From contig CAWIXH010000011.1 of assembly GCA_963839995.1 (NCBI GenBank), forward strand, positions 7,344 through 71,343: a stretch of 64,000 nucleotides of DNA. Direction: 5' to 3'. Made by a program: the position numbers and the translations under genes. The notes below the pieces were generated by a model. The model did no database searches. It worked only from the letters and a program-made list of their open reading frames with translations, and had not been told where the DNA came from. Of the stretch, positions 8,257-16,507 are shown in pieces; position 1 is the first letter of the stretch; each line of letters begins with the position of its first letter. Source of the DNA: CAWIUB01 sp963839995 (lineage in GTDB: Bacteria > Actinomycetota > Actinomycetes > Mycobacteriales > Jatrophihabitantaceae).

Positions 8257-8379
8257 GTGGTAGGCGTAGACCTCCTGTTCTTCCGCGACCAGTCTTGGTT
8301 TTGGGAGCGGCTTGCAGCCAACGTCGGCATCGTCCTCTTGTTCGGCGCGGTCTACTTCAGGTTCTTCCGTAGTTCATGA
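8257..8379 (+). CDS. Possible 40-residue membrane protein
   Basis: A forward frame with a GTG start at 8257 reads VGVDLLFFRDQSWFWERLAANVGIVLLFGAVYFRFFRSS and a stop. It has one hydrophobic helix (VGIVLLFGAVYF) flanked by charged residues. Tiny one-helix proteins with an LLFFRDxFWxRL...N.GIVL pattern are common in actinomycetes. No ATG is available and no clear ribosome site was seen, so the start is uncertain. The composition differs sharply from the arginine-rich shadow frames around it, which supports real coding. Confidence 0.4.
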   Translation: MVGVDLLFFRDQSWFWERLAANVGIVLLFGAVYFRFFRSS

Positions 8380-8446
8380 GCGTGGTCGCGCGCCGCTGCC
8401 GAACGCGCCGACGTGGATAGCGTGCCGCTCCCGGGGCGCGCAGAAC

Positions 8447-8953
8447 TCATTCCGATGCGCGGACCGCGGCGCCGGTCACGTTCTCGGAAATCGGCGTTGT
8501 CGAACGCCTCGCGTGTGAAGTGTGGCGGTGAAGCGCTCGCATGCCGTAGCGCCGGCTCCCGCTACACAGCACGGAAATGGCGCAGCGTGGACCTGGCGCA
8601 GCGGCAAGCCGCGCATCGGCGGTAATCAGCGGACAGTCGAGCTGTTCGGCGAGCGCGACGTAGGTGGCGTCGTAGGCGCTGACGTTCGCGCGCAGTTCGT
8701 AGGCGCGGGGCATGAATGGCAGGACCGGATACCGGTCCGCCGGCAGTGCCGTCAGATCCGTGACCGCTGCTGAGAACCGTCGCGCGCTCAGCGTCTTGGC
8801 CAGCCAGCGACGTCGCAGTACGGAGACCACCTCGACATCGACCAGGTCCGGAACGCTGAGGTCCTGCCCGGCGAGGGCACCGCGCGCCCGAGCACCGTCA
8901 GCGCCGTCGTCGCCGACCGCGTTGGCCAACACCGAGGCATCGACAACGATCAA
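8447..8953 (-). CDS. vapC: PIN-domain toxin (VapC type)
   Basis: 168 residues. The PIN-domain RNase acidic residues are visible: D5 in MIVVDASVLA, E in DLVDVEVVSVLRR, then D in SAYDATYVALAEQLDCPLITADARLA. VapC toxins cleave tRNA or rRNA and are inhibited by the partner VapB. The gene overlaps vapB by 4 bases (ATGA), so translation is coupled. The typical fold ends near PGPRCAISVL; the last 35-40 residues have no counterpart in the family and may be read-through past a lost stop codon. Confidence 0.85.
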   Translation of the reverse strand: MIVVDASVLANAVGDDGADGARARGALAGQDLSVPDLVDVEVVSVLRRRWLAKTLSARRFSAAVTDLTALPADRYPVLPFMPRAYELRANVSAYDATYVALAEQLDCPLITADARLAAAPGPRCAISVLCSGSRRYGMRALHRHTSHARRSTTPISENVTGAAVRASE

Positions 8954-9180
8954 CGGCGGTCTCGCTCGGCAGCCAGGTCCGCCACGGCTTGCTCGAGCCC
9001 GACCGCGCCGCCGCGTCGCGCCGCGATCCGGGCCAGCACCTCGTCCATGCTCGGCCGCTCGGCAAGTCGTCGCATCTCGCCGGCGAGGTACTGCTGCAAT
9101 GACTGTCCCCGCTCGGCCGCGCGTGCCTGCAGACGCGCATGTACCTCCTCAGGCATGTCTCGGACCAACACGTTTGGCAT
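8950..9180 (-). CDS. vapB: Antitoxin (VapB/FitA-like)
   Basis: 76 residues from ATG 9180: MPNVLVRDMPEEVHARLQARAAERGQSLQQYLAGEMRRLAE, a ribbon-helix-helix DNA-binding domain, followed by an acidic and basic C-terminus that would wrap the toxin. No ribosome site precedes the ATG. A promoter -10 lies 6 bases upstream, so the transcript is probably leaderless. The open frame extends upstream but only through the promoter. It acts as toxin neutraliser and autorepressor of vapBC. Confidence 0.85.
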   Translation of the reverse strand: MPNVLVRDMPEEVHARLQARAAERGQSLQQYLAGEMRRLAERPSMDEVLARIAARRGGAVGLEQAVADLAAERDRR

Positions 9181-9215
9181 GCTTACATAATGCAAGCATC
9201 GAGCAGGGACGGCAA
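9179..9215 (-). promoter_or_regulatory. vapBC promoter and operator, leaderless
   Basis: Reverse strand: TTGCCG (9210-9215), 17-base spacer, CATTAT (9187-9192), then 6 bases to the ATG of vapB. An inverted repeat atgctt...aagcat (9179-9199) covers the -10 and the start codon, a likely VapB operator. Confidence 0.6.
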
Positions 9216-9483
9216 GTCGGCAACCCGCGTCCGACGCAAGCAACGAACACAGCTCAATACTGAGCGAGCACCGGTGTCCCATAACAACGGCGTCGCCAGC
9301 CGCCGAGTTCGCTGCAAGACGTGTCCCCGATTCGGCGGTACGGCTCGATCGCGTGATCACGGTCGGCGACGAGCTGGGCGTTCGAGCTGACGCTGGTTCT
9401 ACGGTCGTCTCATCATTCGTTCTGCTGGGGCGCGGTCGCCTCTGCGGGTTCCGGGCCCTGGCCCGGTGCTGTGGAGGTGCCCG

Positions 9484-10415
9484 ATGACCGATTCAACCGT
9501 GCAGAGATCAACGACCGCGGTGGCCATTCCGGTGGAGCCGCTGTTCAGCGGTGACGAACGGGCCGCGCTGGTCGGGTTCTTGGCTGGCTACTCCGGCCAG
9601 ACCCGCGCCGCGTACACCCTAGATCTGCGCCAGTACACCTCCTGGTGTGCGAGCCACGGGCTGCACCTGTTCGCCGCGAAGCGGGCGGACATTGGGTGCT
9701 ACGCCCGCGACCTCGAGGCGCGTGGTCGGGCCCGGGCGACGATCGCGCGGAGGTTGTGCACGGTGTGCGGGTTCTACCGCTACGCCGTCGAGGAAGACCT
9801 GTTGGATCACTCCCCCGCCGCGCATGTGCGTCGGCCGCGGCTGGACTACGAATCGCACGCCACCGCGCTCGACCGGAACGAGGTCGGCGGCCTGCTGGTT
9901 GCCGCCGGACTCGGCAAGCCGGTCGAGCACGCCCTGATCTCGCTGCTCATCCTGAACGGGCTGCGGATCGGCGAAGCGCTCGGCGCGAACATCGAAGCAC
10001 TGGGTAGCGAGCGCGGACACCGCACCCTGACGGTGCTGCGCAAGGGCGGCAAGATCGTCACCATCCCGCTCGCCCCGCGCACCGCGCGGGCCATCGACCT
10101 GACCGTTGGGGAGCGGGTCGAGGGACCGATCTTCCTGCGCAGCGACGGGCAGCGGATGGACCGGCACGCCGCCTCCCGCATCGTGGCCGCGCCGCGAAGA
10201 AGGCTGGCCTCGGCAACAAGCGGATCTGCCCGCACACGCTGCGGCATGCGTTCATCACCGCCGCCCTGGACGCCGGTGTCCCGCTGCGCGACGTGCAAGA
10301 AGCCGCCTCGCACGCCGATCCGCGCACCACGATGCGTTACGACCGCGCCCGCGCCTCCCTCGACCGGCACGCCATCTATGTCGTCGCCGCCTACCTGGCC
10401 GGCGCGGCCCGCTGA
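9484..10415 (+). pseudogene. Tyrosine recombinase (XerC/D-like), frameshifted
   Basis: ATG 9484 follows GGAGG. The N-terminal SAM-like core-binding domain (GFLAGYSGQTRAAYTLDLRQYTSWC) and the first catalytic arginine (LLILNGLRIGEALG) are in one frame. Near 10185 the frame changes by one base, and the rest (HTLRHAFITAALDAG, EAASHADPRTTMRYDRARASLDRHAIYVVAAYL) is in the next frame to the stop at 10413-10415. All of R, HxLR, H and Y are present across the two frames. A single missing G near 10185 would explain it. Either recently broken or a sequencing error. Unlike the recombinases described below, it carries no insertion at its tyrosine codon. Confidence 0.85.
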
Positions 10416-10495
10416 TCCGTGCCCTGCTGGTCGGCGGCCTGCGACGAGCAGCTTGCGGCCGACCAGGCTGACACGACATCGGCGCGGGTATGAGG

Positions 10496-10530
10496 TTTAC
10501 CGCATATGCTGTTGGTGCTATGTTGGTCTG
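10496..10530 (+). promoter_or_regulatory. higBA promoter, leaderless
   Basis: TTTACC (10496-10501), 17 bases, TATGTT (10519-10524), then 6 bases to the GTG start of the toxin gene. With the normal -10 to start distance the transcript would begin at the GTG itself. Confidence 0.55.
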
Positions 10531-10932
10531 GTGCTGATCGACTGGTCCGCCGAGTTCGACCTTTGGCTGGACCGGCTGGTCGAGCGAGCCGACGGCGGCG
10601 ATGCGGCCGCCGGGACGCAGCTGGATCTGGTCTACGCCGAACTGGAGTATCTGCAGGAATTGAAGGAGGCGCCCGGTGAGGACACCGCGACGCTCAAACG
10701 CGTCCGGCAGTCCCGCAACAACCCGGTGTGGCGGGTCGCCCACCCGTTCCGGGCAGGTATCGCGGTCCGCCTCATCGTCTGGTTCCCGCCCGAGCGCCCC
10801 GACAACGTCGTGGTGGTCCTGTTCGCCGGCGACAAGGCGACCATGGGCGACGTGTTCTACGACAGCGTCGGTACCCGCGCCGATGCCGCGATCGCCAGCT
10901 ATCGGATGCACAGCGAAGGAGAAACCCCATGA
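10531..10932 (+). CDS. higB: Toxin of HigB/RelE-like type (Gp49 family)
   Basis: 133 residues from GTG 10531: WSAEFDLWLDRLVERADGG...LVYAELEYLQEL, then NPVWRVAHPFRAGIAVRLIVWFPPERPDNVVVVLFAGDKATMGDVFYDSV. This is the compact RelE-like fold of HigB/Gp49 toxins, which cleave mRNA on the ribosome. As in higBA operons the toxin precedes its antitoxin, and the two overlap by 4 bases (ATGA). The usual C-terminal basic residues are fewer than in classic HigB, so activity is an inference from family and context. Confidence 0.8.
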   Translation: MLIDWSAEFDLWLDRLVERADGGDAAAGTQLDLVYAELEYLQELKEAPGEDTATLKRVRQSRNNPVWRVAHPFRAGIAVRLIVWFPPERPDNVVVVLFAGDKATMGDVFYDSVGTRADAAIASYRMHSEGETP

Positions 10933-11294
10933 GTAAGCAGAACACCGCCTTCGTCGGCACCGACGCGGCGAGCGCGAAGCTGGACAAGCTGCGTGCCCGG
11001 CCGGGCATGACGAAGCGGGCGGGCAAGATCCGCGAGGAGATGGCCGAGGCCGACCGGCGCTACGCCGACAGCCTGGCCGCCATTCGCCGCGCCGCCGACC
11101 TGACCCAGGTCGAACTCGCCACCCAGATGGGGGTCGCCCAGTCCGAGATCAGCCGCATCGAGAAACGCCACGACATGCTGCTGTCCACCCTCACCAGCTA
11201 CCTCACCGCCGCCGGCGTGGCCCCGCGGGTCGTGATCACCATCGACGGGCAAGACATCGAACTCGACCTCACCGCCCTCGCCGCAGACCAGTGA
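10929..11294 (+). CDS. higA: Antitoxin with XRE-type HTH (HigA-like)
   Basis: 121 residues from the ATG that overlaps the toxin stop. The middle is a helix-turn-helix: YADSLAAIRRAADLTQVELATQMGVAQSEISRIEKRHDMLLSTLTSYLTAAG. It ends in a short strand segment, VVITIDGQDIELDL. HigA proteins bind the toxin and repress the operon promoter. The N-terminal 40 residues are lysine and arginine rich and probably contact the toxin. Confidence 0.85.
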   Translation: MSKQNTAFVGTDAASAKLDKLRARPGMTKRAGKIREEMAEADRRYADSLAAIRRAADLTQVELATQMGVAQSEISRIEKRHDMLLSTLTSYLTAAGVAPRVVITIDGQDIELDLTALAADQ

Positions 11295-11348
11295 GCCGGG
11301 CACGGTCGATCGCAGCCATCACACCGCACGGCGGGTAGGCGAGGCAGG

Positions 11349-12077
11349 ATGAGCGAACTGTTCGTGGCGCTCAACCCGGACACACCGATTCGCGCGGTTG
11401 CCGTACTTGCTGCGGCTCCCGCTCGGTGACGGGATGATCTTCCGCACGTCCGGGACCTGGTAGCCCACCAAAGCTCTCTACTGCTATCCGGTCGGCGCCG
11501 AGGAGTGGCCGGCCGAGCCGAAGATCGTCGAACGCGTTCCGGTGCGCTCCTGCGCCCGACGCGGCGCCGCGATCGACCTGGTGCTCGACCGTGGTCGGAA
11601 GAATCGCTGACAGATCGTGTTCACCACCGCTCGCGGCCGCGACGCGGTGTTCTGGCAATCGCCACGCACCCGAAAGCAAGCCCGCCCGAACGTCACCACG
11701 CCGGCGGCTCGCGCCGCCGGCATCGCCAAGCTCGACATCCTCGTCGACACCCGCGAGCAGTACGGCTACCGCTTCCCCACCCAGCAGGTCGCCACCGTTA
11801 AGCGGGCGCTGCCCTGCGGCGACTACGGCATCAGCATCGACGGCCGACTCGTCGCGGCGGTGGAGCGCAAGTCACTGCCCGACCTCGTCTCCAGCCTGCT
11901 CAACGGCAAACTGCGCGCAGCGGTCGTGGTCGAGGACCACTACTCGCAGATCTCCAAACTCAACTGGGTGCGGCCCGTGCTCGTCGCCGACGGCATCGCC
12001 GAACTGCAGGTGCGCTGGCCCAACGTGCCGATCGCCTTCGCCGAGACCCGACAACTGGCCGAGGAATGGACCTACCG
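11349..12077 (+). pseudogene. ERCC4-type nuclease-domain protein, 5' part, split by RIT element
   Basis: ATG 11349 begins MSELFVALNPD; after a frame change the second frame reads LPYLLRLPLGDGMIFRTSGTW, a TAG stop, TKALYCYPV...RVPVRSCARRGAAIDLVLDRGRKNR, a TGA stop, then QIVFTTARGRDAVFWQSPRTRKQARPNVTTP. The ERCC4 nuclease region follows: LDILVDTREQYGYRF...VKRALPCGDYGI..DGRLVAAVERKSLPDLVSSL, with D, E and the ERK motif. At EEWTYR (12077) a RIT element begins; the C-terminus resumes at 19593. The gene was thus decaying or is mis-sequenced as well as interrupted. The family's role is unknown beyond a predicted nuclease fold. Confidence 0.75.
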
Positions 12078-12078
12078 T

Positions 12079-12183
12079 TATTACTCCGATTCCCGGGTTA
12101 TTCCGATGTCGGCTCCTTCGCGCGTGTGATGGGCCTGCTGGGCTGGGATGACGGACTCGCGGAGCTGGCGCCTGTCGGAATAA
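12079..12183 (+). repeat. RIT left terminal inverted repeat
   Basis: Begins tattactccgattcccgg and ends gtcggaataa; matches the reverse complement of 19460-19564 at 102 of 105 positions. It contains several ttattccga-like motifs that may be recombinase sites. Confidence 0.9.
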
Positions 12184-12295
12184 ACCAGAGCGTCGGTTGC
12201 TCGCCTGGGACTTCTTCCCTGATTTTCTGCGCCCATGGTGATGGTGCCGCCATGTCCGTCCGGACCGGCGGTTCACCGGAATGGAAGGACGTGCC

Positions 12296-13524
12296 ATGGG
12301 GTCGATGGTGTCCGGGCTGGCTGAAGCCGTGCTCGGCGTGGCTGAGGGTGTGGGCTTGTCGAGCGACACGCTCGCTCGCTACGGCAAGTGCTGCGAGGCG
12401 GTCGTGGAGTTCTGCGACCAGCGGGACGTCGACGTGTTGTCAGTCAGGGTGGTCGAGGAGTTCGTCGCGTGCCAGGACGAGCGTGCGCGCCGCGGTGAGA
12501 CCGGACGGAACAGGCGGAACGCTCTGGTGAGGTCAGCCCGCATGATGCTCGAGTTCCAGAGAACCGGTGCGGTCGCCTGGCGGGTGATGAGTCCGGGCCC
12601 TGATCTGAGCGAGAGCTCCTGTGAAGTCCTGGAACAGTTCGCCGCTGCAGCTGGCCTGGCTGTGGCCCGGGGATCGGTGAGACTGCTGGCCGGCGAGATT
12701 CGCCTCTTCCTGGTCTATCTCGACCGGATCGGCCGGGATGATGTCGGCGCGGTCACGGTCGAGGACGTCCGGGGGTTCATGGTCGAGATGGCGCCAAGGC
12801 GGCCTGCCGGCATGGGCAACGTGGTGTGGTCGCTGAAGAGGTTCTTCGCCTTCCTCAACGTCGCCGGGCTCAGCGACGTCCGCGTCGACGGCCTGCTCGC
12901 GTTTGCCGCGCCGCGGCGGGTACGTGCGCTGCCGTGCTTCACCCGTGAGGAGACCGACCGTCTGCTCGAGGGATCGAGACCGAGACCCCCTGCGGGAAGA
13001 GGGACTACGCGATGGTATCGCTGGCGGTCTCGACCGGGCTGCGCTGCTGCGACATCGTGGCACTGCGCCTGGAGGAAATCGACTGGCACCGCGACGAGAT
13101 CCGGCTGGTGCAGGCCAAGACATCCAAGCCGCTGGTGCTGCCGCTGCCAGCGCCGGCAGGCAACGCTGTCGCTGAGTGGATCTTGCACGGTCGACCTGAC
13201 TGTGACGCCACGGAGGTGTTCGTCCGGCTCCAGGCGCCGTTCGTGAAGCTGGGGAACTCGACAGGCTCGACGCTCATGCGCCGCCGCCTGACCCGGGCCG
13301 GCATCGATCACGTGGCCGGCGACGGCAAGTCGTTCCATGCCCTGCGGCGCACCGCCGGGACAAGACTCATCGAGTCCGGGGCGGGGCTGCCGCTGGCCGC
13401 GCAGATCCTGGGCCATGCCCGCATCGATTCCTCCCGCCGCTACTTCGCTTTGGCCAGCGAGCAGCTGCGCCAGTGCTGCCTGCCGCTGCAGGAGTTCGCC
13501 TGCATCAAGGAGGGGCTGCGGTGA
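12296..13524 (+). pseudogene. ritA: RIT recombinase A, frameshifted
   Basis: ATG 12296 follows a GGAAGG site. The core-binding domain (LSSDTLARYGKCCEAVVEFC...RLLAGEIRLFLVYLDRIG, LKRFFAFLNVAGLSDV) runs to EETDRLLEG near 12975. There one base of a G-run is missing and the catalytic half continues in another frame: YAMVSLAVSTGLRCCDIVALRLEEIDW, FHALRRTAGTRLIESG, ILGHARIDSSRRYFAL. The catalytic R, HxLR, H and Y are all present in the second frame. One base would restore it. It overlaps ritB by GTGA, the tight coupling typical of RIT trios. Confidence 0.8.
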
Positions 13525-14312
13525 GCACGTTCACCAGCAATTTCGCGCCCCACATCCAGGCGATGCTCGAATGGCGAACCTCGCTGGGACACAGCCTGCG
13601 TGACATGAGCAACGCCATGGCGAGTTTCGACAGGTTCTGCTCATCGCATCGCCCCAGCGAGACGGTCTTGACCCAGGAACTGGCGACCGCGTGGTGCCAG
13701 GACACGGCGACGGGCACGTGGGGCGCCTACCGCAGCCGCGCGGTCCGTGAGTTAGGCAAGTACCTCCAGCTGACAGGCGTGGATGGGTTCGTCGTGCCCT
13801 CCACATGGATCTCCAGGCCGACCCGCGGCCTGCCGCACATGTTCACCGATATCGAGCTGGCCGCCTTCTTCAAGGCCGCCGACTGCGTCGACGCCGAGTA
13901 CCGCAGCCCATTCCGCGAGTACACGATCCCGGTCATCTTCCGGCTGATTCTCAGCGCGGGACTACGCCCGCCCGAGGCCCGCCGCCTGCACCGCCACGAC
14001 GTTGATGCCGACAACGCGATGGAGTGCTCCCCGGCCTGGCTCATCGCCAGCTACCACCGCTGCTGCGAGCGTGCCGGCGGGATCGCGCCTGGCTCAACCC
14101 CGTACACGCTGCGGCACAACTACGCCACTCGCACCCTGATGCGGTGGGTCGAAGAAGGCAAGGACATCGGCGCCTGGCTGCCATACCTGTCTGCCTACAT
14201 GGGACACCAGAAGTACTGCTCGACGGCGTGGTACGTCCATCTGCTGCCCGAACGCCTCGCGGCAACCGGCCTGACCAGCGCGGCCGGGATCATCCCGGCG
14301 GTGGCCTCGTGA
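13521..14312 (+). CDS. ritB: RIT recombinase B, probably internally deleted
   Basis: 263 residues from GTG 13521, overlapping ritA. N-terminal SAM-like domain: HIQAMLEWRTSLGHSLRDMSNAMASFDRFC. Catalytic parts: LILSAGLRPPEARRLHRHDVD (first R), YTLRHNYATRTLMRW, YMGHQKYCSTAWYVH (H and Y). Between HDVD (near residue 170) and ADNAMECSPAWLIASYHR the usual stretch with the beta-hairpin lysine and helix is absent, about 60 residues short of the family. The frame is intact but the protein is likely inactive. Stop overlaps ritC (GTGA). Confidence 0.75.
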   Translation: MSTFTSNFAPHIQAMLEWRTSLGHSLRDMSNAMASFDRFCSSHRPSETVLTQELATAWCQDTATGTWGAYRSRAVRELGKYLQLTGVDGFVVPSTWISRPTRGLPHMFTDIELAAFFKAADCVDAEYRSPFREYTIPVIFRLILSAGLRPPEARRLHRHDVDADNAMECSPAWLIASYHRCCERAGGIAPGSTPYTLRHNYATRTLMRWVEEGKDIGAWLPYLSAYMGHQKYCSTAWYVHLLPERLAATGLTSAAGIIPAVAS

Positions 14313-15280
14313 ACACCCGCCGGGAGGCTGCGGACAGCTTCTACCGGCACCTTCGCCAGTGGTTCACCGCGTTCCTTCCCCGCCAGCGCGGCGCAGCCGA
14401 CAACACGATCACCTCGTGCCGCCAGACCTGGAACATGCTGTTGGGCTACGTCGCCGGACATCACCACGTCGCAATCGAGAAGGTCACGTTCACGATGGTC
14501 GACCGGGTCACCGTCACCGGGTTCCTCGACCACATGCGGAGCACGAGGTCGTGGACGGCCACGACCTGCAACCAGCGCCTGGCATGCATCCGGTCGTTCT
14601 TCGCCTACGCGGCGTCCGCCGAGCCGTCCCTCGCGATCTATCTCGCCGATCTCGCCGCCATCCCGAGGCTCAAAGGCCCAGCCGCGGCACCCGTGAAATA
14701 CATGAGCACCGACGCGGTCGCGGCGCTGCTCGCCGTCCCGGACCCGGGCACCCGGATCGGGCTGCGCGATCAGTTCTTCATGATCCTCATGTATGACCTG
14801 GCTGCCCGCGACGCCGAGATGCTCGCCATGAACCTCGCCGACATCGACACCAGGCGGCTCACCGTGGACCTGCTCGGGAAAGGCTCCAAACCAAGGCGTC
14901 TCCCCATCACCAGCGAGACCGCCCAGCACTTCGGCCGCTACACCGCCGTGTTCCACCCCAGCCCGGAACCGGCGACCCCGATGTTCTACACCGTCCGTAG
15001 TCATCGTCTGACCCGGATGTCCGACGACAACGTCGCCAGGTTCATGCGCCAGCACGCCGCCACCGCCAAGACGAGATGTCCCGACATCCCTACCCGGGTC
15101 CACCCGCACATGCTCAGGCACTCGCGGGCGATGCATCTCTACCGAGCCGGCATGCCCCTGGCCCTGCTCACCGAGTGGCTCGGGCACGCCGACCCCGAGA
15201 CCACGCTCATCTACGCGAACCCTCGGGAATTGCATCAGATGCATGATCCGAATTCGGCACTCCGGCAGTTGGTCGCCTGA
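14309..15280 (+). CDS. ritC: RIT recombinase C with an exchanged C-terminal tail
   Basis: 323 residues from GTG 14309. Tyrosine-recombinase landmarks: LMYDLAARDAEMLAMNLADID, KGSKPRRLPI, HPHMLRHSRAMHL, LTEWLGHADPETTLIYA with catalytic Tyr302 (codon 15212-15214). One codon later element E begins, and the frame continues into E as NPRELHQMHDPN... for 20 residues and a stop. The original tail, NADTEMKRHALEKA...IIQRLCGLK, lies intact and in frame at 19324-19449. The hybrid keeps every catalytic residue and could still fold, but loses the C-terminal helix that RIT and Xer-type proteins use for partner contacts. Confidence 0.85.
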   Translation: MNTRREAADSFYRHLRQWFTAFLPRQRGAADNTITSCRQTWNMLLGYVAGHHHVAIEKVTFTMVDRVTVTGFLDHMRSTRSWTATTCNQRLACIRSFFAYAASAEPSLAIYLADLAAIPRLKGPAAAPVKYMSTDAVAALLAVPDPGTRIGLRDQFFMILMYDLAARDAEMLAMNLADIDTRRLTVDLLGKGSKPRRLPITSETAQHFGRYTAVFHPSPEPATPMFYTVRSHRLTRMSDDNVARFMRQHAATAKTRCPDIPTRVHPHMLRHSRAMHLYRAGMPLALLTEWLGHADPETTLIYANPRELHQMHDPNSALRQLVA

Positions 15281-15358
15281 AACACGTCTCGCGCCTGCTG
15301 GATATTCGGGCTTCGGGAGTGTCGGCTTGATCGTTTGATCCCGTCTGATGCAGGATAT
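15218..15358 (+). other. Left end of element E with conserved blocks
   Basis: Two blocks are conserved between E and the diverged E at 32344-32200, although the bases between have diverged: aaccctcggg...gatccgaatt (15218-15254) and about 20 bases around cgtctgatgcaggata (15339-15358). They contain an 8-bp inverted pair, gcatcaga (15232-15239) and tctgatgc (15344-15351). These are likely recombinase-binding sites. The first block also encodes the replacement tail of the interrupted gene. Confidence 0.65.
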
Positions 15359-16498
15359 GCCCACCAACTGGAGCTGGGGGTCGCGTTGCGGCGGGTGGGT
15401 TTGGCGGGCGCGGCGAGCGCCGAGCTGGTCGACGGGGTTCGGCAGCTGCGGCCGGAGGATGCGATGGTCGAGGCGATGTTGCGGGGCTGGCAGGCGCAGC
15501 AGGTAGCGCGTGGCCTGCGCGCGGAGACCGTCGGTTACCGGCAGCGGCTGGTGCGCCGGTTCATGGCCTTCACCAACGAGTACCCGTGGCAGTGGCGGCC
15601 GGGGCACGTGGACGAGTGGACGTTGATGTTGACCGCGGAGCGGCATCTGGCGGCGTCGACGATCCGTAACTACCAGACCGAGCTGCGGTTGTTCAGCGAG
15701 TACGTGTGCGACGGACGGTATGGCTGGGCGGCCGCGTGCGAGACGGAGTTCGGGCCGGGGGTGCATCCGGTACCGATCTGCCACGAGTGGAACACGATCA
15801 CGCACCTGAACGAGTACGAGGGCGACCCGGAGGCCCGGCCGTTCACCCGGGCCGAACTGCAACGCTTTCTGGACTACGCCGATGAGCAGGTCGACCGGGC
15901 GGCGCAGGCCAGACGTAAGGGCGCGTTGGCGGCCTACCGGGACGCCACGCTGTTCAAGGTGGTCTACGGGTGGGGACTGCGGCGCACCGAGACCTCGAAG
16001 CTGGATCTGGCCGACTGGGGCCGCAACCCGGCTGCGCCGGAGTTCGGCCGGTTCGGGATGCTGCACGTCCGCTACGGCAAGGCGGTGCGCGGCCAGCCAC
16101 CCCGGCGGCGCAACGTGCCCTCGGTGTTCGGCTGGGCAGTGGAGGCGGTGAGCGATTACGTCGAGAACATCAGGCCCCGTTTCGGGGCGGTAGATCATCC
16201 GGCGTTGTGGGTCACCGAACGCGGTGGCCGGATCAAACCCGCAGAGATCAACGCCCGGTTCGTTGCCTACCGTGATGCGCTCGGGCTGCCCCGCGAGCTG
16301 ACGCCCCATTCGCTCAGGCACTCGTTCGTGACCCACCTTACGGAGAACGGGGCCGACCGCCGGTTCATCCAGGAGGCCGTCGGACATCGCTGTGACACGT
16401 CCACGGCGATCTATACCCACGTGTCCGGGGACTTCATGAACACCGCGCTGCGCAAGGCACTCACCCCGGCCTTCGAGCCAGATGCCCAGGTTCGGTAA
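15335..16498 (+). CDS. Tyrosine recombinase of element E
   Basis: 387 residues, using a TTG start at 15335; the true start is uncertain because similarity with the diverged copy (RLIPSDAGYA) continues just upstream. The core-binding domain lies at about 40-135. Catalytic residues are complete: R216 in VYGWGLRRTE, H325 and R328 in LTPHSLRHSF, H351 in EAVGHRCD, Y360 in TSTAIYTHV. The natural tail after Y360 is HVSGDFMNTALRKALTPAFEP. It should integrate and excise E. A 9-base gap separates it from the HTH gene, so the three genes form an operon. Confidence 0.9.
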   Translation: MIPSDAGYAHQLELGVALRRVGLAGAASAELVDGVRQLRPEDAMVEAMLRGWQAQQVARGLRAETVGYRQRLVRRFMAFTNEYPWQWRPGHVDEWTLMLTAERHLAASTIRNYQTELRLFSEYVCDGRYGWAAACETEFGPGVHPVPICHEWNTITHLNEYEGDPEARPFTRAELQRFLDYADEQVDRAAQARRKGALAAYRDATLFKVVYGWGLRRTETSKLDLADWGRNPAAPEFGRFGMLHVRYGKAVRGQPPRRRNVPSVFGWAVEAVSDYVENIRPRFGAVDHPALWVTERGGRIKPAEINARFVAYRDALGLPRELTPHSLRHSFVTHLTENGADRRFIQEAVGHRCDTSTAIYTHVSGDFMNTALRKALTPAFEPDAQVR

Positions 16499-16507
16499 GG
16501 AGATTCG

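Noticed and set aside
15281..15334. Reading the NPRELHQMHDPN tail as the native end of RitC
   Set aside because: The typical RIT tail is found intact and in phase at 19324-19449, and the same tail appears on two unrelated recombinases, so it belongs to E.
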